7,842 nucleotides of DNA from NCBI GenBank assembly GCA_937907485.1, contig CALESR010000110.1:1-7842 (forward strand), read 5' to 3'. Of the stretch, positions 1 to 5,180 are shown one piece after another. The position numbers and the translations under genes were made by a program. Within the stretch, counting starts at the first letter, position 1, and the number at the start of each line of letters is the position of its first letter. The DNA comes from an uncultured Paracoccaceae bacterium (GTDB taxonomy: Bacteria; Pseudomonadota; Alphaproteobacteria; Rhodobacterales; Rhodobacteraceae). The notes beneath the pieces are model-generated. The model saw nothing but the letters and a program-made list of their open reading frames with translations, was not told where the DNA came from and searched no databases.

Positions 1-417
1 CGCTTCGACCGGGGCGCGGTCGGCCAGCCAAAGCTCCATCACGAACTCATCCGGTGCGACTGCGCGCAGCCCATGCTGGGCCAATGCCCGGCGGGGAAAG
101 TCGCGCAAATTCAACGTCAGCAGCACCTGCGCGCCGGTGGCAATGGCGGCGGCCAGCACATGATGATCGGCGGCATCGGGCAGGTCCAGACGCTCGGGCG
201 CGCCGGCTGGGCCCTGCCCCAGCGGCCAGCGCGCGCGCATCCTGGCCAGGGCCTCGAAGGCACCGGCCTCGCCCTTGCGCGCCGTCACATGCAGCCACTC
301 GGCTGCCACGCCCTCGGACCAGCAGGGAGTGAAAACCCCGGCATCCGCCAGCCCCAGAAGCAGGTTGCGCAGGATCGGCGGGAACAGCACGCAGGTATCG
401 AGGAAGACCTTAGTCAA
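1..417 (-). CDS. PIN-domain protein, RSP_2648-like (3' end cut by window edge)
   Basis: Reads leftward from a TTG at 417-415 and stays open to the window edge, so 139 residues are visible and the C-terminus is missing. It begins (L/M)TKVFLDTCVLFPPILRNLL, the classic first strand of a PIN domain with acidic residue D7. Further PIN-type acids follow: E40 (AAEWLH), D84 in the PDAADHHVLAAAI segment, and N103/D106 in LTLNLRDFP. PIN domains are usually Mg2+-dependent RNases, often VapC-like toxins; that activity here is inferred. I saw no ATG in the right place. The TTG fits the family's N-terminus and overlaps the methyltransferase stop by 8 nt (TTGACTAA), with AAGG about 18 nt upstream, so translational coupling is likely. 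No antitoxin gene precedes it. From memory it resembles the family NCBI calls RSP_2648 family PIN domain-containing protein, found in the same place in R. sphaeroides. PIN fold is well supported; function is unknown. Confidence 0.85.
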   Translation of the reverse strand, partial: MTKVFLDTCVLFPPILRNLLLGLADAGVFTPCWSEGVAAEWLHVTARKGEAGAFEALARMRARWPLGQGPAGAPERLDLPDAADHHVLAAAIATGAQVLLTLNLRDFPRRALAQHGLRAVAPDEFVMELWLADRAPVEA

Positions 418-1606
418 GCCGGAACGCCAACGCCTTGAGATAGCCGCTTTCCGCCAGATGCGGCAGCATCGGGTGGTCCGGTCCGGCGAATCCGGTGTGG
501 ATCAGTTGCCCGCGTCGCCCACCCCGGCCGATGCCGCGCGCAGAGGCGTTGCGGAATTGCGCGAGGTCCGCCGCGTGCGAGCACGAGCACAGCACCAGAT
601 AGCCCCCCGGTGCCACCAGCGGCGCGGCCAGCCGGGCGATGCGCTCGTAAGCCCTTAGCCCGGCCTCCAGCGCACCCTTGTGCGGGGCAAAGGCCGGCGG
701 GTCGCAGACCACGAGGTCAAAGCTGGCACCCTCGGTCGCCAGCGATTCCAGCGCGGCAAAGGCGTCGCCGTGACGGGTGGCAAAGCGGTCGGCCATCCCC
801 ATCGCCGCCGCGCCCGCCCGCGCCAGGTCCAGCGCCGGTTCCGAGCCATCTACCGCCAGCGCCGAGCCCGCCCCTGCCGCCAGCGCCGCCAGACCAAAGC
901 CGCCGACATGGCTGAAGACATCAAGAACCGCACCGCCGCCCGCCAGCCGCGCGGCAAAGGCGTGGTTGTCGCGCTGATCAAGGAAGAGCCCGGTTTTCTG
1001 CCCTCCGGTCAGGTCGGCCATATAGGTCGCGCCGTTCATCGGCACGGCCACCGGCCCCGACAGCGCGCCGGTCAGGATCCGGGTTTCCTCGGGCAACCCT
1101 TCGAGGGTGCGCGAGCGGCCGGTGCCGTTCTTGACGATGACCGAAACCCCGGTCACTGCCTGCAAGGCCCCGGCCAGCAGGTCCAGATGGGCCTCGGCCC
1201 AGGCGGCATTGGGCTGGATCACGGCGGCGTCGCCAAAGCGGTCGATCACCACGCCGGGCAATTGATCGGCCTCGGCATGCACCAGCCGGTAATACGGTGC
1301 AGCATAGAGCCGCTCGCGCAGTGCCAGCGCGCGACGGATGCGCGCTTTGAACCAGTCGGCATCGAGCAAGGCCTCAGGGTCACGGTCGAGCATGCGGGCG
1401 ACGATCTTGGACGCCGGGTTGACCGTCACCAGCCCCAGCGGCCGGTGTTCGCCGTCCTCGAGAACGGCCAGCGCCCCGGCGGCCAGGCCCGAGGTGCGCC
1501 GGTCCATCACCAGTTCGTCGCCATACACCCAAGGAAAGCCGTGGCGGATTGCGCGGGCCTCGGCCTTTGGGCGCAGACGGACAACGGGGCGGGCGGTATG
1601 GGTCAT
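410..1606 (-). CDS. class I SAM-dependent RNA methyltransferase, RlmI-like (RSP_2647 type)
   Basis: A 398-residue protein, the length of E. coli RlmI, which makes m5C1962 in 23S rRNA. Residues about 5-80 form a PUA-like RNA-binding domain containing RHGFPWVYGDEL. The centre carries TGGQKTGLFLDQRDNH (200-215). The Rossmann methyltransferase follows, with SAM motif I VLDVFSHVGGFG (227-238), motif IV DPPAF (302-306) and SCSH (341-344), where C342 matches the catalytic cysteine of RlmI-type m5C enzymes. The C-terminus has a conserved stretch NASARGIGRGGRRG (353-366). The ATG at 1606 is preceded by AAAGG (1614-1618) with 7-nt spacing. It ends inside the start of the PIN gene. From memory it matches what NCBI names RSP_2647 family RNA methyltransferase. 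The RNA methyltransferase class is sure. The exact target (23S C1962 or another cytosine) is inference, so no gene symbol is given. Confidence 0.93.
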   Translation of the reverse strand: MTHTARPVVRLRPKAEARAIRHGFPWVYGDELVMDRRTSGLAAGALAVLEDGEHRPLGLVTVNPASKIVARMLDRDPEALLDADWFKARIRRALALRERLYAAPYYRLVHAEADQLPGVVIDRFGDAAVIQPNAAWAEAHLDLLAGALQAVTGVSVIVKNGTGRSRTLEGLPEETRILTGALSGPVAVPMNGATYMADLTGGQKTGLFLDQRDNHAFAARLAGGGAVLDVFSHVGGFGLAALAAGAGSALAVDGSEPALDLARAGAAAMGMADRFATRHGDAFAALESLATEGASFDLVVCDPPAFAPHKGALEAGLRAYERIARLAAPLVAPGGYLVLCSCSHAADLAQFRNASARGIGRGGRRGQLIHTGFAGPDHPMLPHLAESGYLKALAFRLD

Positions 1607-1635
1607 GGGGCGGCCTTTGGGCGGAATGCCCCTTT

Positions 1636-1664
1636 CCCATAACGCCCCCGACGTCTGGGCGCAA
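1636..1664 (-). promoter_or_regulatory. weak candidate promoter for the methyltransferase-PIN pair
   Basis: On the minus strand TTGCGC (1664-1659) and TATGGG (1641-1636) are separated by exactly 17 nt and end 29 nt before the methyltransferase ATG. Each hexamer matches only the first three consensus bases. It is proposed mainly because the strong hairpin just upstream should block read-through from the small gene. It could be chance in GC-rich DNA. Confidence 0.2.
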
Positions 1665-1666
1665 AG

Positions 1667-1708
1667 CGAAACCGCCCCGCACCGGTCCTGCCGGGCGGGG
1701 CGGTTTCG
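1667..1708 (-). terminator. strong hairpin terminator after the small RSP_7527-type gene
   Basis: A perfect 14-bp inverted repeat, CGAAACCGCCCCGC (1667-1680) with GCGGGGCGGTTTCG (1695-1708). It extends inward by CCGG/CCGG (1682-1685 with 1691-1694) around a 5-nt loop TCCTG, with one bulged A at 1681. Read leftward it starts 16 nt after the stop of the small gene and is followed by CTTTGC, only a short T run. The arrangement fits termination of that gene, with possible partial read-through into the methyltransferase. Confidence 0.75.
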
Positions 1709-1724
1709 TGCACGCGTGCGCGGA

Positions 1725-1892
1725 TCAGGCGGCTTGTTGCGCCGGGCGGCGGCTCAGCAGGGCGACGATGCCGCGACGCAGCGCGCGAAAGCCGTCGGCG
1801 ACCATTTGCGCCTGCAGGGCGCGGGCCTGACGTTCGATGGCAATCAGGTCCAGTTCGTCGGTGGCGTTGATCGGGGAATAGCTGATAGCCAT
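1725..1892 (-). CDS. small helical protein, RSP_7527-like, function unknown
   Basis: A 55-residue protein starting MAISYSPINATDELDL and ending RRPAQQAA. Residues about 14-48 look like one long charged, amphipathic helix (LIAIERQARALQAQMVADGF then RALRRGIVALLSRR), with acidic residues early and arginines late. There is no cysteine, no signal peptide and no clear membrane span. The ATG at 1892 has AGGA 10 nt upstream in the context AAAAAGGACAAG. An in-frame ATG at 1934 would put that site inside the coding region and is rejected. It lies divergent to edd and is followed by a strong terminator, suggesting its own abundant short mRNA. From memory it fits the Rhodobacterales group labelled RSP_7527 family, which in R. 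sphaeroides sits between edd and RSP_2647. It also recalls arginine-rich DUF1127 small proteins, some of which bind RNA, but the typical DUF1127 motif is not visible. Confidence 0.75.
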   Translation of the reverse strand: MAISYSPINATDELDLIAIERQARALQAQMVADGFRALRRGIVALLSRRPAQQAA

Positions 1893-1947
1893 GATTGTCT
1901 TGTCCTTTTTCTCAAGCGGAAGTCGGCTTGTCATGCAGGAACAATAC

Positions 1948-1960
1948 GCTGCGTCGCAGC
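1948..1960. repeat. 13-bp palindrome in the divergent intergenic region
   Basis: GCTGCG-T-CGCAGC is a perfect inverted repeat of 6-bp arms around one central base. That loop is too short for an RNA hairpin, so if functional it is more likely a protein-binding site. It lies 56 nt upstream of the small gene's ATG. No known operator is recognised. Confidence 0.35.
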
Positions 1961-1991
1961 ATCACTCTAGCCGCAATGCAGCAATCCCGCC

Positions 1992-2029
1992 TTGCACCCG
2001 GTGCAACCCTCGGGCGGGTGCGTTGCACC
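1992..2029. promoter_or_regulatory. cluster of three TTGCACC half-sites, possible operator
   Basis: TTGCAC (1992-1997) and GTGCAA (2001-2006) form a perfect inverted repeat with a 3-nt spacer. A third copy, TTGCACC, lies at 2023-2029 and pairs with GGTGCAA (2000-2006) as 7-bp arms over a 16-nt spacer. The cluster sits 60-100 nt ahead of edd. The copy at 2023 could also serve as a -35 element of the edd promoter, but I find no good -10 at the right distance. No named regulator is recognised. Confidence 0.4.
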
Positions 2030-2034
2030 TTGCG

Positions 2035-2051
2035 ATGTTAGCGATAACGAT
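2035..2051 (+). promoter_or_regulatory. GntR/LacI-family-like operator upstream of edd
   Basis: ATGTTAGCGATAACGAT contains GTTA-GCGA-TAAC (2037-2048), a near-palindrome with a central CG typical of LacI-family operators. It closely resembles the site of the E. coli gluconate repressor GntR (ATGTTACCGATAACAT as I recall it), which controls edd-eda. It lies 38 nt ahead of the edd ATG, where a bound repressor would block transcription. The match was made by eye and from memory; no regulator gene is present in the window. Confidence 0.55.
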
Positions 2052-2089
2052 GTAGAGGGAGCACCATCCGCATCATCAAGGCCGACGCC

Positions 2090-3895
2090 ATGTCCCTGCA
2101 CCCCAGCATCCGCGCTGTCACCGATGTCATCATCGAACGCTCGCGCCCGACGCGTCAGGCGTATCTGGCGCGGGTTGCCAAGGCGGCGGCTGATGGCCCG
2201 GCGCGGGCGCATCTGGCCTGCTCGAACGCCGCCCATGCCTATGCCGCGACGGGCGCCGACAAGGCCACGCTGGCCGACGCCCGCGCGCCACATCTGGGCA
2301 TCGTCACGGCTTACAACGACATGCTCTCGGCGCACCAGCCTTACGAGGGGTTTCCGGCGCTGATCCGGCAGGCAGCCCGCGACGCCGGGGCAACGGCGCA
2401 AGTGGCGGGCGGGGTTCCGGCGATGTGCGACGGGGTGACCCAGGGCCGGGCAGGAATGGAACTGTCGCTGATGTCGCGCGATACCATCGCGCTGGCCGCG
2501 GGCGTGGCGATGAGCCACGATTGTTTTGACGCCGCCCTATGGCTGGGCATCTGCGACAAGATCGTACCGGGTCTGGTGATGGCCGCCGCGACCTTTGGCC
2601 ATGTGCCCGCGATCTTCGTGCCTGCAGGGCCGATGCCTTCCGGCCAGCCGAATGATGAAAAAGCCAAGGTCCGTCAGGCCTTTGCCACCGGGAAGGCGAC
2701 GCGCACCGACCTGATGGCATCGGAAATGGCCAGTTATCACGGGCCGGGCACCTGCACTTTTTACGGCACCGCCAACACAAACCAGATGCTGATGGAGATG
2801 ATGGGCCTGCATCTGCCGGGCGCCGCTTTTGTCAATCCGGGCACCGAGATGCGTGCGGCGCTGACCGCCGCCGCTGTTGCCCGTGCTGCCGCGATCACCC
2901 ATCTGGGAGACGACTGGCGGCCCATCGGCCATATCCTCGACGAGCGGGCCTTTGTGAACGGCATCGTCGGGCTGATGGCGACGGGCGGTTCGACCAACCT
3001 GATCCTGCACCTGCCGGTGATGGCGCGCGCGGCGGGCATCATCCTGACATTGCAGGATTTCGACGCTATCGCGCAGGTGGTGCCGCAATTGGCCAAGGTC
3101 TATCCCAACGGGCTGGCCGATGTGAACCATTTCCACGCAGCAGGCGGCATGGGCTGGCTGGTGGGCGAGTTGCTGGCCGCGGGCCTTGTGCATGCGGATG
3201 TGGAAACCGTCGCCGGTCGGGGCCTGTGGCGGTATGCGCAAGAGCCGCGGCTGATCGACGGCGCGTTGGTCTGGGTGGACGCCCCGCGCGACAGCCTCAA
3301 CCTGAAGATCCTGCGCCCCGCCTCGGACCCATTCCAGCCGACCGGCGGCCTCAGGCAACTGGACGGCAACCTCGGCACCGGGGTCATCAAGACCTCTGCC
3401 GTCGACCCGTCGCGCCATGTCGTTCAGGCCCCGGCGCGGGTGTTCCACGATCAGGAATCGGTCAAGGCCGCCTTCCGCGCGGGCGAGTTTGCATCCGACA
3501 CGGTGGTTGTCGTGCGCTTTCAGGGGCCGCGGGCGAATGGCATGCCCGAGTTGCATTCGCTGACGCCGCTGCTGGCGGTGCTGCAGGACCGCGGGCTGAA
3601 GGTGGCGCTGGTCACCGACGGGCGTATGTCGGGCGCTTCGGGCAAGGTGCCCGCTGCGATCCACATGGCGCCCGAGGCGGCGGCCGGTGGCCCATTGGCT
3701 CGGTTGCGCGACGGCGACGTAATCCGACTTGATGCGGTGGCGGGCACTCTGCAGGTGCTGGTCGAGGGGTTCGAAACGCGCGACCCGCTGCGCCTCGACC
3801 TCAGCGCGAACGACTGGGGAACCGGGCGCGAACTTTTTGCACGGCTGCGCGCTGGAGCGGGCGATTCCACAACTGGCGCGTCGATCCTGTTCTAG
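2090..3895 (+). CDS. edd: 6-phosphogluconate dehydratase (Entner-Doudoroff pathway)
   Basis: A 601-residue cytosolic enzyme, complete against about 603 in E. coli. It converts 6-phosphogluconate to 2-keto-3-deoxy-6-phosphogluconate (KDPG). It belongs to the IlvD/Edd Fe-S dehydratases. Signature regions are GIVTAYNDMLSAHQPY (70-85), GGVPAMCDGVTQG (107-119), LGICDKIVPG (152-161) and GPGTCTFYGTANTNQM (218-233). Cysteines C155 and C222 are the likely cluster ligands, with C113 also conserved in the family. GGSTNLILHLP lies in the centre, and TDGRMSGASGKVPAAIH near the C-terminus is the usual active-site loop. The ATG at 2090 has AAGG 8 nt upstream and matches the usual N-terminus. It is divergent from the small gene at 1725 and preceded by a GntR-like operator, so induction by gluconate or sugar is plausible. 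Oddly, eda does not follow; KDPG aldolase must be encoded elsewhere. Confidence 0.97.
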   Translation: MSLHPSIRAVTDVIIERSRPTRQAYLARVAKAAADGPARAHLACSNAAHAYAATGADKATLADARAPHLGIVTAYNDMLSAHQPYEGFPALIRQAARDAGATAQVAGGVPAMCDGVTQGRAGMELSLMSRDTIALAAGVAMSHDCFDAALWLGICDKIVPGLVMAAATFGHVPAIFVPAGPMPSGQPNDEKAKVRQAFATGKATRTDLMASEMASYHGPGTCTFYGTANTNQMLMEMMGLHLPGAAFVNPGTEMRAALTAAAVARAAAITHLGDDWRPIGHILDERAFVNGIVGLMATGGSTNLILHLPVMARAAGIILTLQDFDAIAQVVPQLAKVYPNGLADVNHFHAAGGMGWLVGELLAAGLVHADVETVAGRGLWRYAQEPRLIDGALVWVDAPRDSLNLKILRPASDPFQPTGGLRQLDGNLGTGVIKTSAVDPSRHVVQAPARVFHDQESVKAAFRAGEFASDTVVVVRFQGPRANGMPELHSLTPLLAVLQDRGLKVALVTDGRMSGASGKVPAAIHMAPEAAAGGPLARLRDGDVIRLDAVAGTLQVLVEGFETRDPLRLDLSANDWGTGRELFARLRAGAGDSTTGASILF

Positions 3896-4258
3896 CCCGA
3901 CAACGGCAAACCGCACGCAGGGGTGGCCGATCCTGCCAAGGGGCAGCCCCCCGGCGCTCCGACGCAGACCGTTCTGCACTATACCTCGCCCCGTTGCGAT
4001 CGAACCACTCGCACTGCGGCTGTTCGCCGCATCCCCCGCCAGTTACAGCGCCCAACCCAACCTGCCACCCCCTTCGCCGCGCCGTCCATGCCCGATCTCT
4101 AGCGCGCCAGCCATGCCCCCGCCGGGCCCGATCAGAACCACCCTCCTCTCTCTTTGCTCTTAAAATATCCCGGGGTCCGGGGCAGCGCCCCGGCGGCTGG
4201 CGACGGGCGCACTGGCCAGCCGCACCGTCTCGCGCTATCTGCCGCACAGGAGGCGCCG
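3896..4258. other. 363-nt C-rich intergenic stretch, no gene seen
   Basis: No frame here gives a recognisable protein. The open frames that cross it are rich in Pro, Arg and Ser, with none of the KDPG aldolase motifs expected if eda had decayed in place. A small hairpin, CTGCC (3933-3937) and GGCAG (3942-3946) around AAGG, lies 38 nt after the edd stop and could help end its transcript, but it has no T run. The right end carries a pyrimidine tract (about 4138-4160), an A/T-rich patch and a GC hairpin, annotated separately. A promoter for the DUF454 gene may lie near the A/T patch. Confidence 0.7.
4151..4193. repeat. probable dispersed extragenic repeat with GC hairpin
   Basis: A pyrimidine run leads into TTAAAATATCCCGGGG (4160-4175), followed by a perfect hairpin CCGGGGC (4177-4183), loop AGC, GCCCCGG (4187-4193). 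From memory, an AAAATATCCCGGGGG-type segment followed by a CCGGGGGC/GCCCCCGG hairpin recurs between genes in many Rhodobacterales genomes. Only one copy is in the window, so its repeat status is inference. It could equally be a terminator-like or promoter-region structure. Confidence 0.4.
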
Positions 4259-4639
4259 ATGCTGAGACTGCTCTGGATCATCGCGGGGGGGCTGGCGCTG
4301 GCGCTGGGGCTGGCCGGCATCGTGCTGCCGCTGCTGCCGACAACGCCCTTTCTGCTGCTCGCGGCCTTCTGCTTTGCCCGCTCCTCGCCACGGCTGGAGA
4401 TGTGGCTGATCGAGCATCCCCGCCTTGGCCCGCCGATCCGCGACTGGCGGGCCGAGGGGGCGATCTCGCGCAAGGGCAAGGTCTTTGCCATGCTCGCCAT
4501 TGCCGCCACTCTGGGCCTGAGTCTGGCGCTGGCGCTGCCGGGTTGGGTGCTGCTGGTGCAGGCGCTGACGCTGGGGGCGGTGACGCTGTTCCTGCTGACC
4601 CGCCCCGAACCGGCCCGGACCGGACGCGAGCGGCCTTGA
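4259..4639 (+). CDS. DUF454 (YbaN-type) inner membrane protein
   Basis: A 126-residue, very hydrophobic protein. The N-terminal half has the DUF454 signature: GLAGIVLPLLPTTPFLLLAA (17-36), CFARSSPR (38-45), then WLIEHPRLGPPIRDWRAEGA (49-68) and a basic SRKGK. Membrane segments are likely at about 3-24, 25-40 (possibly one hairpin with the first), 75-93 and 95-113. The ATG at 4259 follows a perfect AGGAGG (4248-4253) with a 5-nt gap, so the start is well supported over the in-frame site at 4154. Family function is unknown; E. coli YbaN is the named relative. It precedes the TRAP genes by 52 nt in the same direction, but a hairpin lies between, so membership in the same operon is uncertain. A run of seven G (4285-4291) sits early in the gene. 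Confidence 0.88.
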   Translation: MLRLLWIIAGGLALALGLAGIVLPLLPTTPFLLLAAFCFARSSPRLEMWLIEHPRLGPPIRDWRAEGAISRKGKVFAMLAIAATLGLSLALALPGWVLLVQALTLGAVTLFLLTRPEPARTGRERP

Positions 4640-4641
4640 CA

Positions 4642-4660
4642 CCCGGCGCAGCCGGGGTTT
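4642..4660 (+). terminator. short hairpin with T run after the DUF454 gene
   Basis: CCCGGC (4642-4647), loop GCA, GCCGGG (4651-4656), then GTTT. It lies 2 nt after the DUF454 stop. A 6-bp GC stem with three T is a weak intrinsic terminator and may only attenuate transcription into the TRAP genes, since just 35 nt remain before dctQ. Confidence 0.45.
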
Positions 4661-4691
4661 GCATGGGCCATTCCCGTCAAAAGGCCTGCTG

Positions 4692-5180
4692 ATGCTCACC
4701 CCGTTCCTAGCCTTTGCCCGCTGGCTCGACCGTCTGACCCTCTGGGCGGCGATGGCGGCGACCGGCGTGCTAGCGTTGATGGTGCTGGTGAATGTTGTGC
4801 TGCGCTATGGGTTTGGCTCGGGCTCGATCGGACTGCAGGACCTCGCGGCCTATGCCTTTGCCGTGCTGGTGATCCTTTCGGTGCCGCTGTGCCACGCCCG
4901 CGGCGGCCATGTGCGCGTCGAGGTGATCTCTGAACGCCTGCCCGCCGCCTATCTGCCGCGCGCCGATGCACTGGCCTGGGCGCTGTTCCTCGTGCCGGTC
5001 TTCGGGCTGATCGTCTGGGCGGGCTGGGGGGATGTGGTGTTTTCGTGGTCGATCCACGAGGGTTCGACCAACCCCGGCGGGCTGGGTGGGCAGTATCTGG
5101 TCAAGGCCGTGCTACCCATTGCCGCAGTGCTGATGGCCGTGCAGGGATTGGCGGCACTGTTGCGGGGCAGCACCGCATGA
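4692..5180 (+). CDS. dctQ: TRAP transporter small permease (DctQ family)
   Basis: A 162-residue inner membrane protein with four predicted spans at about 16-38, 48-66, 92-111 and 135-157, the standard DctQ layout. Family features are VNVVLRYGF (33-41) after the first span, the acidic LQDLAAYAF (48-56), and HARGGHVRVEVISERLP (68-84) in the loop after span two. It pairs with the large permease to form the membrane part of a Na+-driven, binding-protein-dependent importer. The ATG at 4692 gives a normal N-terminus. An in-frame TTG at 4659 would add 11 residues and has no better ribosome site. The stop overlaps the next start as ATGA (5177-5180), indicating translational coupling. The symbol is used in the generic family sense. 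Confidence 0.93.
   Translation: MLTPFLAFARWLDRLTLWAAMAATGVLALMVLVNVVLRYGFGSGSIGLQDLAAYAFAVLVILSVPLCHARGGHVRVEVISERLPAAYLPRADALAWALFLVPVFGLIVWAGWGDVVFSWSIHEGSTNPGGLGGQYLVKAVLPIAAVLMAVQGLAALLRGSTA

Noticed and set aside
1..417. A classical VapBC toxin-antitoxin module
   Set aside because: No small antitoxin gene lies upstream; the PIN gene starts inside the methyltransferase gene. The downstream side is outside the window, so this is not fully excluded.
680..1642. A 320-codon plus-strand open frame over the methyltransferase
   Set aside because: Shadow frame: no recognisable domain, and the minus strand has a complete RlmI-like protein.
1725..1934. A longer form (69 residues) of the small RSP_7527-like protein
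   Set aside because: The extra 14 residues are encoded by the ribosome-binding region (AAAAAGGACAAG) of the ATG at 1892.
2537..3979. A 480-codon minus-strand open frame over edd
   Set aside because: Its composition (His, Arg, Gln and Gly rich) and lack of motifs mark it as the antisense shadow of edd.
3801..4247. A minus-strand 148-codon open frame in the gap after edd
   Set aside because: Arg-rich, overlaps the edd 3' end, no motif and no ribosome site.
4285..4291. G7 run early in the DUF454 gene as a phase-variation tract
   Set aside because: Seven G is short, encodes ordinary Gly codons in frame, and nothing else suggests switching.
4659..4691. A TTG start giving DctQ 11 more residues
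   Set aside because: It overlaps the T run of the hairpin after the DUF454 gene and lacks a ribosome site; the ATG at 4692 gives a normal DctQ N-terminus.
3994..4692. A plus-strand open frame bridging the intergenic stretch and the DUF454 gene
   Set aside because: Pro/Arg/Ala/Gly-rich without motifs and in a different frame from the well-supported DUF454 gene; checked as a possible eda remnant and none found.
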